From positions 1 to 35,108 of the forward strand of contig JASGCX010000042.1 of the NCBI GenBank assembly GCA_030053925.1: a stretch of 35,108 nucleotides of DNA, written 5' to 3'. Made by a program: the position numbers and the translations under genes. Below the pieces are notes generated by a model that made no database searches, was not told the origin of the DNA, and saw nothing but the letters and a program-made list of their open reading frames with translations. Positions 26,312 to 34,599 of the stretch are shown here, in pieces (the stretch's first letter is position 1; every line of letters starts with the position of its first letter). The DNA is from Flavobacterium sp. GTDB lineage: Bacteria > Bacteroidota > Bacteroidia > Chitinophagales > Chitinophagaceae.

Positions 26312-27688
26312 TTAAACACTTTGCGCTTGAGTGTTATTGGCATCTTGTACAAATAGGCAACTTACTGCTGCACAAAGCATAAATACCCCTGCCAACACAA
26401 TGGCATAAATAGGCTGATTACCGTACAGATGCTTCACTATCCAACCACCCAAAATACCATTAACAATTTGTGGCATGGTAATAAAAAAATTAAAAATACC
26501 CATATAAATACCCAATTTACCTGCTGGTATTGAACCTGCTAATATTACATAAGGCATTGATAAAATACTTGCCCAAGCAAGCCCAATTCCTACCATAGAA
26601 AATGTTACCATGTTAGGGTCTTTGATAAAATAAATAGATATTAAGCCAAGGCCACCAGCTAATAACGAAGAAGCGTGTGTGGCTTTACGACCAATAAACT
26701 TGGCAATTATTGGCAAAAACAAAGCATACACCATTGCCACCAAATTATACACACCAAATGCTGAACTTACTTTATTACCAGCCTCGTTGTAGGCAATACT
26801 TTTACTGTAGTCGCCAGTTAAACCATAAACGTGCGTAGCAACAGCATCGGTAGTAAACACCCACATACTAAAAAGTGCAAACCATGAAAAAAATTGTACC
26901 AAACCGAGTTGTTTCATTGTTTTTGGCATTTTCGCAAAATCTTTAAAAATTTCGCTCAAAACGGGCCTATCGGGTTCGTTGTTTTTGCCATGAAATTGCT
27001 CATATTCTTGTGGTGAATATTCTTTTGAGAAAAAAACTGTAATTAAAATGGCTATCATAAAAACGGCAGCACCAATATAAAATGCGTACTTAATATTATC
27101 TGCAACACCGTCTTTTACGGTTTCCATACTAAAACCGTTTTTACCTAACAGTTCTGGTAAAGCAGAACCAACTACAGCACCCAAGCCAATTAAAAAAGTT
27201 TGTATAGAAAAGCCAACAGTACGTTGCGAGTTAGGCAAATTATCGGCTACCAATGCTCTAAATGGTTCCATGGCTACATTAAAAGAGGCATCCATAATCA
27301 TTACCATACCTGCACCAACCCATAATGCAGGAACGATGGAAGATAAGGCACCAGAATTTGGCAAAAACAATAATGCTAATGAAGATAAAATTGCACCTGT
27401 TAAAAAATAAGGTTTTCTACGACCAATTTTGTTCCATGTTTTATCGCTGTAATGACCTATTAGCGGTTGAACAATCATACCTACTAGTGGTGCAACTATC
27501 CAAAACATGGGCAGTTGGTCCACATCGGCACCATAAGAACGCAAAATGCGGCTGGTATTGCCATTTTGTAATGCAAAACCAAATTGAATACCCAAAAAAC
27601 CAAAGCTCATTGTAAAAATTTGTACCAATGATAGTTTGGGTTTAGCAACAACAGTTGAAATTTTAGTTGCTGAATTTGAATTAGTCAT
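26312..27688 (-). CDS. SLC45-like MFS sugar transporter (probably maltose/maltodextrin)
   Basis: About 458 residues with 12 predicted membrane helices. The first half resembles the SLC45/glycoside-pentoside-hexuronide-like MFS group: NGNTSRILRSYGADVDQLPMFWIVAPLVGMIVQPLIGHYSDKTW, then IGRRKPYFL, the classic MFS loop between helices 2 and 3. It likely moves disaccharides or small glucans with protons across the inner membrane. Substrate assignment to maltose or maltodextrin is inferred from the adjacent secreted amylase and the glycogen genes. Start at ATG 27688 (MTNSNS) instead of TTG 27697. A terminator at 27746-27777 separates it from glgC, so it has its own promoter, not identified. Confidence 0.85.
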   Translation of the reverse strand: MTNSNSATKISTVVAKPKLSLVQIFTMSFGFLGIQFGFALQNGNTSRILRSYGADVDQLPMFWIVAPLVGMIVQPLIGHYSDKTWNKIGRRKPYFLTGAILSSLALLFLPNSGALSSIVPALWVGAGMVMIMDASFNVAMEPFRALVADNLPNSQRTVGFSIQTFLIGLGAVVGSALPELLGKNGFSMETVKDGVADNIKYAFYIGAAVFMIAILITVFFSKEYSPQEYEQFHGKNNEPDRPVLSEIFKDFAKMPKTMKQLGLVQFFSWFALFSMWVFTTDAVATHVYGLTGDYSKSIAYNEAGNKVSSAFGVYNLVAMVYALFLPIIAKFIGRKATHASSLLAGGLGLISIYFIKDPNMVTFSMVGIGLAWASILSMPYVILAGSIPAGKLGIYMGIFNFFITMPQIVNGILGGWIVKHLYGNQPIYAIVLAGVFMLCAAVSCLFVQDANNTQAQSV

Positions 27689-27745
27689 AGCAAGCAATTG
27701 TTTAGAAGTATAATTGTGTAATTTTTACACGTTGCAAAATAATGT

Positions 27746-27777
27746 AAAAAAACATCCGCAAGTGTGCGGATGTTAAA
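27746..27777 (-). terminator. terminator of the glgC unit
   Basis: On the minus strand AACATCCGCA pairs with TGCGGATGTT over a 3-4 nt loop and is followed by TTTTTAC. It lies about 20 bp past the stop of the small antitoxin-like gene and closes the glgC transcript before the transporter gene. Confidence 0.88.
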
Positions 27778-27793
27778 AATGTTTTTTTAGTTT

Positions 27794-28012
27794 TTAATAT
27801 TTGATGTTTCTTTTGGCTTCAGCCCAACTGTACAGTTTACTTTCACCACTTAATCGCTTTTCTTTTCTTGCGTCTAGTAAGATGACATCAGCATCTTCGA
27901 TAGAATCATCTTCATTGTATTCTTTAGCAATGGCATACATTATTTTCAAAAGTTTGTCATCGCTATCATCTATATACTGATGCAATTTTTCTTTTAACAG
28001 TAGTGTATTCAT
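27794..28012 (-). CDS. antitoxin-like small protein without a toxin partner
   Basis: A 72-residue acidic protein: helical start (MNTLLLKEKLHQYIDDSDDKLLKIMYAIAKEY), acidic middle (NEDDSIEDADV) and an ending (RKEKRLSGESKLYSWAEAKRNIKY) that resembles the tail of many Bacteroidota addiction-module antitoxins paired with RelE-type toxins. No toxin gene follows: a terminator begins about 20 bp downstream. It starts 16 bp after the glgC stop, so it is very probably co-transcribed with it. It could be a solitary antitoxin remnant, a cross-neutralising antitoxin, or a domesticated regulator. The family call is by pattern only. Confidence 0.7.
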   Translation of the reverse strand: MNTLLLKEKLHQYIDDSDDKLLKIMYAIAKEYNEDDSIEDADVILLDARKEKRLSGESKLYSWAEAKRNIKY

Positions 28013-28028
28013 GCTTAGAAATTGAAAG

Positions 28029-29312
28029 TTAAATCACAAAACCATTTGGGAAAATAGCACCTTTTTTAACCACTACAATGCCATCTTTTACGCTGTATAA
28101 TGGGTGGTCTGTATTTTCTAAATGCTTACCACCATTAATGCGTACATCATCGCCAATACGGCAGTTTTTATCAATAATGGCATCTTTAATGTAGCAACGC
28201 TCACCTATCCCCATTTTAGGGATGCCTTTGCTTACATTTTCCTGCATTACTTCTATTGTTTCGTAGTAATCATTACCCATAATGTAGCTACTAACAACTG
28301 TGGTACCGTAACCAATTCTTGCTCTAATACCTACTACACAATACTCTAATCTACTTGCATTAATGATAGAACCTTCTGCTATTAATGTTTTTTCTAAAGT
28401 AGTGCCACTAATTTTTGTTGGTGGCAACATACGTGGTCTTGTGTACACCACATTATCATTATCAAATAAATTAAATTCTGGAACTTCGGCAGTTAAAGCC
28501 AAGTTGGCTTCGTAGAAAGATGCAATATTTCCAATGTCTGTCCAGTAACCTTCGTATTGATAGCTGGCTACTTTATAGTTTTCAATAGCATTTGGTATTA
28601 TTTCTTTACCAAAGTCGGTAGCATTTGGGTGATGGTCTTTCAACAAGGCATTTAATACAGATTTGTTGAAAATATAAATACCCATCGATGCTAAGTACAC
28701 CCTACCCTGCTGTTGCATAGCGGCACTTGTAGTGCTTGTCCAATCGCCAAGTACTTCTTTTTTAGGTTTTTCTACAAACGATGCAATCATACCTGCTTCA
28801 TCGGTTTTAAGAATACCAAATTCAGTAGCATCATTTGCATGTACAGGAATAGTGGCAATAGAAATATCGGCACCACGCTTACAATGGTCTGTTATCATTT
28901 GTACGAAATCCATTTGATACAATTGGTCGCCACTTAGTATTAAAATGTATTCAAACTCTAAGTTTGAAATGTGCCGCAAAGATTGTCGCACGGCATCGGC
29001 TGTACCTTGAAACCAACCTGGATTATCTGGCGTTTGTTCTGCTGCCAAAATATCTACAAAACCAGTACTGAATGCGCTAAAATGATACGTGTTTTTAATG
29101 TGCTTGTTTAAAGAAGCAGAGTTAAACTGTGTTAAAACGAACATTCGGTTGATGCCGCTATTCATACAGTTACTAATAGGAATATCTACTAAACGGTATT
29201 TACCAGCTACTGGTACTGCGGGTTTAGAACGTGATGCGGTAAGCGGGTATAATCTACTACCGGCGCCACCACCTAATATTACTGCAACAATTTTTTTACT
29301 TAAAGATGTCAT
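28029..29312 (-). CDS. glgC: glucose-1-phosphate adenylyltransferase
   Basis: A 427-residue ADP-glucose pyrophosphorylase making the glucosyl donor for glycogen. An N-terminal nucleotidyltransferase domain shows LGGGAGSRLYPLTASRSKPAVPVAGKYR (nucleotide binding), FQGTADAVRQ, SGDQLYQMD (metal-binding Asp), EFGILKTDE and FVEKP (glucose-1-phosphate Lys). The C-terminal left-handed beta-helix is seen as spaced hexapeptide-like repeats (ISGTTLEKTLIAEGSIINASRLEYCVVGIRARIG...). Bacterial enzymes of this type are commonly regulated allosterically by glycolytic intermediates; the sequence alone does not say which. It is followed at 16 bp by an antitoxin-like gene and then a terminator; glgA lies 144 bp upstream on the same strand. 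Confidence 0.96.
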   Translation of the reverse strand: MTSLSKKIVAVILGGGAGSRLYPLTASRSKPAVPVAGKYRLVDIPISNCMNSGINRMFVLTQFNSASLNKHIKNTYHFSAFSTGFVDILAAEQTPDNPGWFQGTADAVRQSLRHISNLEFEYILILSGDQLYQMDFVQMITDHCKRGADISIATIPVHANDATEFGILKTDEAGMIASFVEKPKKEVLGDWTSTTSAAMQQQGRVYLASMGIYIFNKSVLNALLKDHHPNATDFGKEIIPNAIENYKVASYQYEGYWTDIGNIASFYEANLALTAEVPEFNLFDNDNVVYTRPRMLPPTKISGTTLEKTLIAEGSIINASRLEYCVVGIRARIGYGTTVVSSYIMGNDYYETIEVMQENVSKGIPKMGIGERCYIKDAIIDKNCRIGDDVRINGGKHLENTDHPLYSVKDGIVVVKKGAIFPNGFVI

Positions 29313-29456
29313 AAGAGTGGGGTTAAAAAGTTTTTTTGTAATTAAATAAGTAATTCAAATAGATAGGACGGAAAGTTAGGGCGAAAGCACTTGACTAATA
29401 TAATTTGGCTAAAAAAAAATTAGATAAATGTTTGGTTAGCTTCAAAAAAGTAGTCA

Positions 29457-30869
29457 TTAAGCACTTTTATACACATGGGTATAGGCCTCAACAACTGCTT
29501 CCCAACTGTGGTCTATTTCCATTATGTATTTACGCATCCATGCAAGATGTGTTTTGTGTTTGTGTACTTCTATTGCTCTGTAAATTGAATGTGCCAGATC
29601 GGCAACTGTGGCGTGGTTAAATCTAATGCCAAAGCCTTCCCATTCACCCATATCTTTTACGGTATCTTGTAAGCCACCTGTACTTCTAACCATTGGTACA
29701 GTACCATATCGCAAAGCGTACATTTGATTTAAACCACAAGGTTCTACCCTACTTGGCATTAACAAAAAGTCGGCAGCAGCATATAATTGATGGCTCAGGG
29801 CTTCATCGTAACCAATAACAGCGTTGTAATAGCCTCTATATTGACTAGTAATATTATTTAGATCCCACTCTACATGCTTATCGCCACTACCAAGCACCAT
29901 GTAGCAAGCTTTGCCGTGCTGATGGTATAAGGCGTTTAAAAATGCTGCGGGTAAAATATCGGCGGCTTTTTCGCCTACAAGCCTGCCAATAAATACAAAC
30001 AAAGGCAGTTTTTCGTCTAAGCCATAAGTTTCACAAATTTGCTTTTTATTCTTCTTTTTACCGCTGTCAACAGTTTTTACAGAAAAGTTATTGGTAAGGT
30101 AAGGGTCTGTTTGAGGATTCCAAACTTCGTTATCAATACCATTTAAAATGCCTACACACTTACCTTTTTCATACTCAAATAAATCTTCTAAACCATTGCT
30201 ATTGTAGCGTAGTTCGGCCATATAACTAGGGCTTACTGTGGTAACTTTCCAAGCACATTTTACGGCACTAGCTAATGGATTGATGTTGTTATTCCAATCT
30301 AAATCGCCCCATTTATAGCCATCATAAGCAGGTATTAAATTGGCTTTATCCCAACCAATCCAACCTTGGTATTGTGCATTGTGAATGGTTAAAACAGTTT
30401 TAACATAAGCCATCCGTTTAAAAGCAAAGCAGTTCTTCAACATAAAGGGTATTAGGCCAGCATGATAGTCGTGCACATGAATAATATCGGGTTGATGCTG
30501 CCAACTATTTAACCAAGAGAGTACTGCAATTTGAAAAGCAATAAACCGTTCGGTATCATCGCTGTAACCATAAATTTTTTCACGGTCAAGCAAGCCATTA
30601 ATATCTACCAAAAACAAATCGTAGCCAAGTTTATTGGAAGCTTCTCTAATAATGGTAAAATCAAAATATCGATTACCAATATAGGCACTGCCTTTAAAAT
30701 CAACCACCCACTCGTTGTTGTATAAAAACTTAGTTCGGTACATTGGCATCACCACTTTGGCGTGATGGCCGGCCTTGCATTGATATTTAGGCAAAGCACC
30801 TACTACATCGCCTAAGCCACCTGCTTTTGCCATAGGGTAACACTCTGCACTTACGTGAATTATTTCCAT
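29457..30869 (-). CDS. glgA: glycogen synthase (ADP-glucose type, GT5)
   Basis: A 470-residue GT5 glycosyltransferase that extends alpha-1,4-glucan from ADP-glucose. The N-terminus has HVSAECYPMAKAGGLGDVVGALPK, with Lys15 of the KxGGL motif binding the nucleotide sugar, as in E. coli GlgA. The C-terminal Rossmann domain shows FIGRLVGEKAADIL, and the catalytic SRVEPCGLNQMYALRYGTVPMVRSTGGLQDTV loop. A lysine-rich insertion (SGKKKNKKQ) lies between the two domains. It is divergent from the FHS transporter gene, with a 130-bp shared promoter region. glgC lies 144 bp downstream and may be partly co-transcribed. All key motifs are present. Confidence 0.95.
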   Translation of the reverse strand: MEIIHVSAECYPMAKAGGLGDVVGALPKYQCKAGHHAKVVMPMYRTKFLYNNEWVVDFKGSAYIGNRYFDFTIIREASNKLGYDLFLVDINGLLDREKIYGYSDDTERFIAFQIAVLSWLNSWQHQPDIIHVHDYHAGLIPFMLKNCFAFKRMAYVKTVLTIHNAQYQGWIGWDKANLIPAYDGYKWGDLDWNNNINPLASAVKCAWKVTTVSPSYMAELRYNSNGLEDLFEYEKGKCVGILNGIDNEVWNPQTDPYLTNNFSVKTVDSGKKKNKKQICETYGLDEKLPLFVFIGRLVGEKAADILPAAFLNALYHQHGKACYMVLGSGDKHVEWDLNNITSQYRGYYNAVIGYDEALSHQLYAAADFLLMPSRVEPCGLNQMYALRYGTVPMVRSTGGLQDTVKDMGEWEGFGIRFNHATVADLAHSIYRAIEVHKHKTHLAWMRKYIMEIDHSWEAVVEAYTHVYKSA

Positions 30870-30999
30870 ATAGATAACCGTGTTTTGTAAAAGAAAAATC
30901 CAAATTAAGGATTAATATTTTTACAACAAATTTTAAGCAAACAATTTAATGTAAATAAAACTCTTTATTTTCAGCCCCTAACAAAAAAATGTTTGTAAT

Positions 31000-32451
31000 A
31001 TGAATCAAAAAACTAAATGGGGTCAATTCGGCACATTAATTACCGTATTCTTCTTCTGGGGTTTTGTTGCCGCTAGCAACGATATTTTAATCCCTGTATT
31101 TAAAAAAGCTTTCGTGTTATCGCAAGCAGAAAGTCAATTAGTGGCCGTTGCATTTTACATTGCTTATACAGTTGGTTCTATCATTTACCTTATTATTTCT
31201 AAGTTTATTGGTAGTGATTTATTGAATAAAATTGGTTACAAAAATGGTATTGCACTAGGCTTAATTATTTCAGCAATTGGTACACTACTATTTTATCCAG
31301 CAGCTAATAACAGTTCATTTATCTTAATGATTACAGGTTTATTTGTTGTTGCCTTAGGTTTTTCGTTACAGCAAATTGCTGCAAATCCTTTGGCCGTAGT
31401 TATGGGTGATCCTAAAACAGGTTCACAACGCTTAAGCATGGCTGGTGGTGTAAATAATTTTGGTACTACTATTGGCCCCTTGCTTGTAAGCTTTGCCATT
31501 TTTGGCAGCGTTAATTCAGCTAATACTGAGGCAAGTATTGGTAGCGTTAAAATACCTTACCTTATTCTAGGCCTAGCATTTTTACTAGTTGCTGTGTTCT
31601 TAAAATTTTCTTCAGTACCTAATAAAATAGACCTTGATAATGTAGCTACTGAAGAAGCTGGCAATACAAGCAAAGTGCTTCATAAAAAATACGCTTTTCA
31701 ATATCCACAACTTTGGATGGGCATGATTGGTATATTCGTTTATGTAGGTGTAGAAGTAGCTACAGCTAGCAACTTACCAGAGTTTTTAAAACAAAAAATG
31801 GCTATCAGTACCGATAAAGTTGCGCCTTATATTTCATTGTATTGGGCTAGTTTAATGATTGGTAGATGGACGGCTAGTATTGGTGCGTTTGACATGTCAA
31901 AATCAGCAAAAGACATTCTTAAATTCTTCATGCCATACATTGCATTTGCAGTATTCATTATTGTAAACATGATTGCACAGCACGATGTTTCATCGTTCTA
32001 TCTATATGGCTTTGTAATTATCGCTATGATTATTGGTGACATTTTAAGTAAAGGAAGCCCTGCAAAAATGTTACTTATTTTCTCGTTAATGGGTATTACA
32101 GCTTTGGTTATAGGCATGCTTACTACAGGCACAGTTAGCATTTATGCTTTTGTAAGTGTTGGCTTATTTTGTAGCACATTATGGCCTTGTATCTTCACAT
32201 TAGCAGTGGCTGGCTTAGGCAGGCACACCAATGAAGGCAGCAGTTTCTTAATTATGATGATTATGGGTGGAGGCTTTATTAGCTACTTACAAGGTTATGT
32301 TGCTTCTGAGCATTTACTTGGCATTCAATATAGCTACATTGTAGGCGTTGCTTGCTTTGCCTACCTTGCATTTTATGCCATAAAAGCGAAAACCATTTTA
32401 AAAGCACAAGGTATAGATTATGATGTGGTGGCAAAAGGCGGTGGCCATTAA
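31000..32451 (+). CDS. FHS-family sugar MFS transporter (FucP/GluP-like)
   Basis: A 483-residue, 12-helix MFS permease of the fucose:H+ symporter group. It opens with TLITVFFFWGFVAASNDILIPVFKKAF, typical of FucP/GluP, followed by FVVALGFSLQQIAANPLAVVMG and SLMIGRWTASIGAF. Members import glucose, galactose, fucose or N-acetylglucosamine with protons. A ROK kinase gene follows after 48 bp on the same strand, which favours glucose or another hexose as the substrate and suggests one operon of import and phosphorylation. It is divergent from glgA. Confidence 0.9.
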   Translation: MNQKTKWGQFGTLITVFFFWGFVAASNDILIPVFKKAFVLSQAESQLVAVAFYIAYTVGSIIYLIISKFIGSDLLNKIGYKNGIALGLIISAIGTLLFYPAANNSSFILMITGLFVVALGFSLQQIAANPLAVVMGDPKTGSQRLSMAGGVNNFGTTIGPLLVSFAIFGSVNSANTEASIGSVKIPYLILGLAFLLVAVFLKFSSVPNKIDLDNVATEEAGNTSKVLHKKYAFQYPQLWMGMIGIFVYVGVEVATASNLPEFLKQKMAISTDKVAPYISLYWASLMIGRWTASIGAFDMSKSAKDILKFFMPYIAFAVFIIVNMIAQHDVSSFYLYGFVIIAMIIGDILSKGSPAKMLLIFSLMGITALVIGMLTTGTVSIYAFVSVGLFCSTLWPCIFTLAVAGLGRHTNEGSSFLIMMIMGGGFISYLQGYVASEHLLGIQYSYIVGVACFAYLAFYAIKAKTILKAQGIDYDVVAKGGGH

Positions 32452-32499
32452 TTTTGCGCAGCGCAGTTTTTTAACAATAGATATTAACCATAGATAACG

Positions 32500-33465
32500 A
32501 TGAGTACAACAACCCCTCAATATGCAGTAGGTATAGACCTTGGCGGCACCACCGCAAAATTTGGTATTGTAGATAATGAAGGCAATATACTTGAGCAGGA
32601 TAGAATACCTACAGCTAGTGAAAAACCAGTGAACTTTTTTGTAGATGAACTACACAAAAAGTTACAACCAATGATTGACAGACGTGGCGGCAAAGAAAAT
32701 ATGATTGGCATAGGTATGGGGGCACCTAATGGCAATTTGTACACTGGCAATATTGAGTATGCAGCCAATTTACATTGGCAAGGCATTGTACCTATTGCAC
32801 ATTTACTTACCGAAAAATTTGACATTAAAACCACCCTTACCAACGATGCCAATGCTGCTGCAATGGGCGAAATGATGTATGGTGCAGCCAAAGGCATGAA
32901 ACATTTTATAACCATTACACTTGGCACAGGTGTAGGTAGCGGTATTGTAATTGATGGTAAAATGGTGGTTGGTCACGATGGATTTGCTGGCGAATTAGGC
33001 CACGTAATTGTGCGACATGGTGGTAGATTGCACAGAGGTACAGGCAGCCGTGGTTGTTTAGAATCTTACGCTTCGGCAACCGGTGTTAGAGATACGGCTG
33101 TAGAATTTTTAGCGGCTAATCCTACCAAAGTAAGCTTGCTTAGAGACTTTGCAGAAGAAAACCTAACTAGCCAAACGGTGTACGAATGTGCTATAAAAGG
33201 CGATGAAATAGCAAAAGGTATTTTTGATTTTACCGGCGAAATTTTAGGCGAAGCCTTGGCCAACTTTGTAATGTTCTCTTCGCCGCAAGCCATTATTTTA
33301 TTTGGTGGCCTTACCAAAGCTGGTAGCTACATTATGAACCCTACCAAAGAAGCCATGGAAAAGAATTTAATTCAAGTGTTTAAAAACAAGGTGCAACTAA
33401 TGTTTAGCAATCTTAAAGAAAGCGATGCTGCTATTTTAGGTGCTAGCGCATTGGTGTGGGATTAA
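32500..33465 (+). CDS. ROK-family sugar kinase (probable glucokinase)
   Basis: A 321-residue ROK kinase predicted to phosphorylate a hexose with ATP. Phosphate-binding GIDLGGTTAKFG (11-22), catalytic Asp116 in TNDANAAAMGE, the second phosphate loop LGTGVGSG (141-148), and ELGHV with His168 are all present. The usual zinc motif CxCGxxGCxE reads RGTGSRGCLE (179-188): two of three cysteines are replaced by Arg179 and Thr181, and only Cys186 remains. The fold may therefore not hold zinc in the standard way. Glucokinase is favoured by the upstream FHS transporter (48-bp gap) and adjacent glycogen genes; an N-acetylhexosamine or fructose kinase remains possible. A terminator follows 30 bp after the stop. 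Confidence 0.88.
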   Translation: MSTTTPQYAVGIDLGGTTAKFGIVDNEGNILEQDRIPTASEKPVNFFVDELHKKLQPMIDRRGGKENMIGIGMGAPNGNLYTGNIEYAANLHWQGIVPIAHLLTEKFDIKTTLTNDANAAAMGEMMYGAAKGMKHFITITLGTGVGSGIVIDGKMVVGHDGFAGELGHVIVRHGGRLHRGTGSRGCLESYASATGVRDTAVEFLAANPTKVSLLRDFAEENLTSQTVYECAIKGDEIAKGIFDFTGEILGEALANFVMFSSPQAIILFGGLTKAGSYIMNPTKEAMEKNLIQVFKNKVQLMFSNLKESDAAILGASALVWD

Positions 33466-33495
33466 ACTAACTGGTGCTTTTAATAAACTATATAC

Positions 33496-33533
33496 AAGGC
33501 TTTGTTGTGGCAATGCAACGAAGCCTTTTTTAT
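33496..33533 (+). terminator. terminator of the transporter/ROK kinase operon
   Basis: AAGGCTTTGTTG pairs with CAACGAAGCCTT (one mismatch or wobble) over an 8-nt loop and runs into TTTTTATT. Confidence 0.9.
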
Positions 33534-33574
33534 TAAATAGCTTATTACACCAATTGTAGCAGATTCAAGTGTAT

Positions 33575-33613
33575 AATAAGTCTAACTTATTTCTGTATAA
33601 ATCTAATTTATTT
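33575..33613 (+). promoter_or_regulatory. operator-like inverted and direct repeats upstream of the DUF1801 gene
   Basis: AATAAGT/ACTTATT with a 3-bp spacer forms a 17-bp palindrome at 33575-33591. TCTAACTTATTT (33581-33592) recurs as TCTAATTTATTT (33602-33613), one mismatch, exactly 21 bp apart, i.e. two helical turns. The group lies 28-66 bp upstream of the -7 box at 33641. Regulator unknown. Confidence 0.45.
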
Positions 33614-33640
33614 GAGGGCAAATGTTTTTGGCAAAATCAA

Positions 33641-33648
33641 TAACTTTG
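33641..33648 (+). promoter_or_regulatory. candidate -7 box of the DUF1801 gene
   Basis: TAACTTTG matches TAnnTTTG and lies 31 bp before the ATG at 33680. TTTG words exist upstream at 33611 and 33627, but neither has ideal spacing. Confidence 0.5.
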
Positions 33649-33679
33649 GTTAAACCTTCATTACCAAAAATATACTGCC

Positions 33680-34072
33680 ATGGCTGAACTAAAAACCAAA
33701 CAAACAGATGCTAGTGTTGATGCTTTTTTAAACACTATTACCGATGAACAAAAACGGCAAGATGCGTTTACCATACTTGCTATGATGGAAGCAATTACAA
33801 AGGCAAAGCCCAAAATGTGGGGACCTGCCATTATTGGCTTTGGCAATAAACGCTTGGTATATGAAACTGGCAGAGAATTAGATTGGTTTATTATGGGCTT
33901 TTCGCCACGCAAGCAAAACTTTGCGTTGTATGTAAGTGCTGCTGTTAAAGACGAACAAGGCTTGCTTGCAAAACTTGGCAAACACAAAACTGGCAAAGGC
34001 TGTTTGTACATCAATAAGCTAAGCGATATAGACAGCAAGGTATTGCAAGCTATTTTTAAAGAAGGGTTATAA
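33680..34072 (+). CDS. DUF1801-domain protein
   Basis: A 130-residue cytosolic protein of the DUF1801 (YdhG-like) family. The pattern is clear: an N-terminal helix with DASVDAFLNTITDEQKRQDAF, MMEAITKAKPKMWGPAIIGFG, then the WFIMGFSPRKQNFALYV strand core and a C-terminal GKGCLYINKLSDIDSKVLQAIF. The function of the family is unknown; members are small stand-alone alpha/beta proteins, some suspected to bind metals or ligands. It is a single gene framed by its own promoter and a shared terminator, with a repeat-rich control region upstream. Confidence 0.9.
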   Translation: MAELKTKQTDASVDAFLNTITDEQKRQDAFTILAMMEAITKAKPKMWGPAIIGFGNKRLVYETGRELDWFIMGFSPRKQNFALYVSAAVKDEQGLLAKLGKHKTGKGCLYINKLSDIDSKVLQAIFKEGL

Positions 34073-34109
34073 AAAAGCTGCAAACAAAACCAATTTTCGC
34101 AGCTTTTTT
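34071..34109. terminator. bidirectional terminator between convergent genes
   Basis: AAAAAAGCTGC pairs perfectly with GCAGCTTTTTT over a 17-nt loop, overlapping the last bases of the DUF1801 stop codon. It serves this gene and can serve the minus-strand gene ending at 34126. Confidence 0.88.
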
Positions 34110-34125
34110 ACCTAATAGTTTACCA

Positions 34126-34545
34126 TTATTTCATTTTCATTTGTGCAAAATAAGGATGATCTGGGTGAACAATTAATTCCTGCCTTAGTGGATGTATTAG
34201 CACATCCATGTCTTCCATTGGTATAGCACCAAGTAGAGGCTCGTTATCTCCTCGTAATACCATGGCATCAACCATACAACGTCTGTTTTTAAACCTTACT
34301 TCTAGTGGGCCTACTACATCGTATTCTTCAATAGAACCATTTGCCATTTGCGCTTTTCTTTTTTGAATAAATGGCAATTGTAATTGTTCTTGAATGTTCT
34401 CATTAATAGCCATCATGTAAGCACCCGAATCTGCAAGCATACTAACGGTCATTTCTTTTATTTCCTCCTCACCAATTATGTTACGTTTGGCAAGTATTAA
34501 ATCTTCGCCATTAATTAGTGTAATATCTGCATATACTAAGCCCAT
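34126..34545 (-). CDS. clan AA (retropepsin-like) aspartyl protease-family protein
   Basis: A 139-residue protein with a retropepsin-like fold signature. The active-site-like triplet is LADSGAY, with Asp39-Ser40-Gly41, in a strand-turn context (MTVSMLADSGAYMMAI). The partner hydrophobic motif is PLLGAIPMEDMDVLIHP near the C-terminus. Such single-domain proteins would need to dimerise to form a catalytic pair. The family is common in Bacteroidota and cyanobacteria but poorly studied, and the substrate is unknown. A TAAATTTG box lies 19 bp upstream. It may form a unit with the hypothetical gene upstream on the same strand (55-bp gap). Confidence 0.82.
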   Translation of the reverse strand: MGLVYADITLINGEDLILAKRNIIGEEEIKEMTVSMLADSGAYMMAINENIQEQLQLPFIQKRKAQMANGSIEEYDVVGPLEVRFKNRRCMVDAMVLRGDNEPLLGAIPMEDMDVLIHPLRQELIVHPDHPYFAQMKMK

Positions 34546-34564
34546 AACTACGTATTTTATTGTT

Positions 34565-34572
34565 CAAATTTA
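34565..34572 (-). promoter_or_regulatory. candidate -7 box of the aspartyl-protease-like gene
   Basis: On the minus strand TAAATTTG fits TAnnTTTG and lies 19 bp before the ATG. A TTTG is found 14 bp further upstream, slightly closer than typical. Confidence 0.5.
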
Positions 34573-34599
34573 CTTGAAAATTCACACAAAACCTTATTT

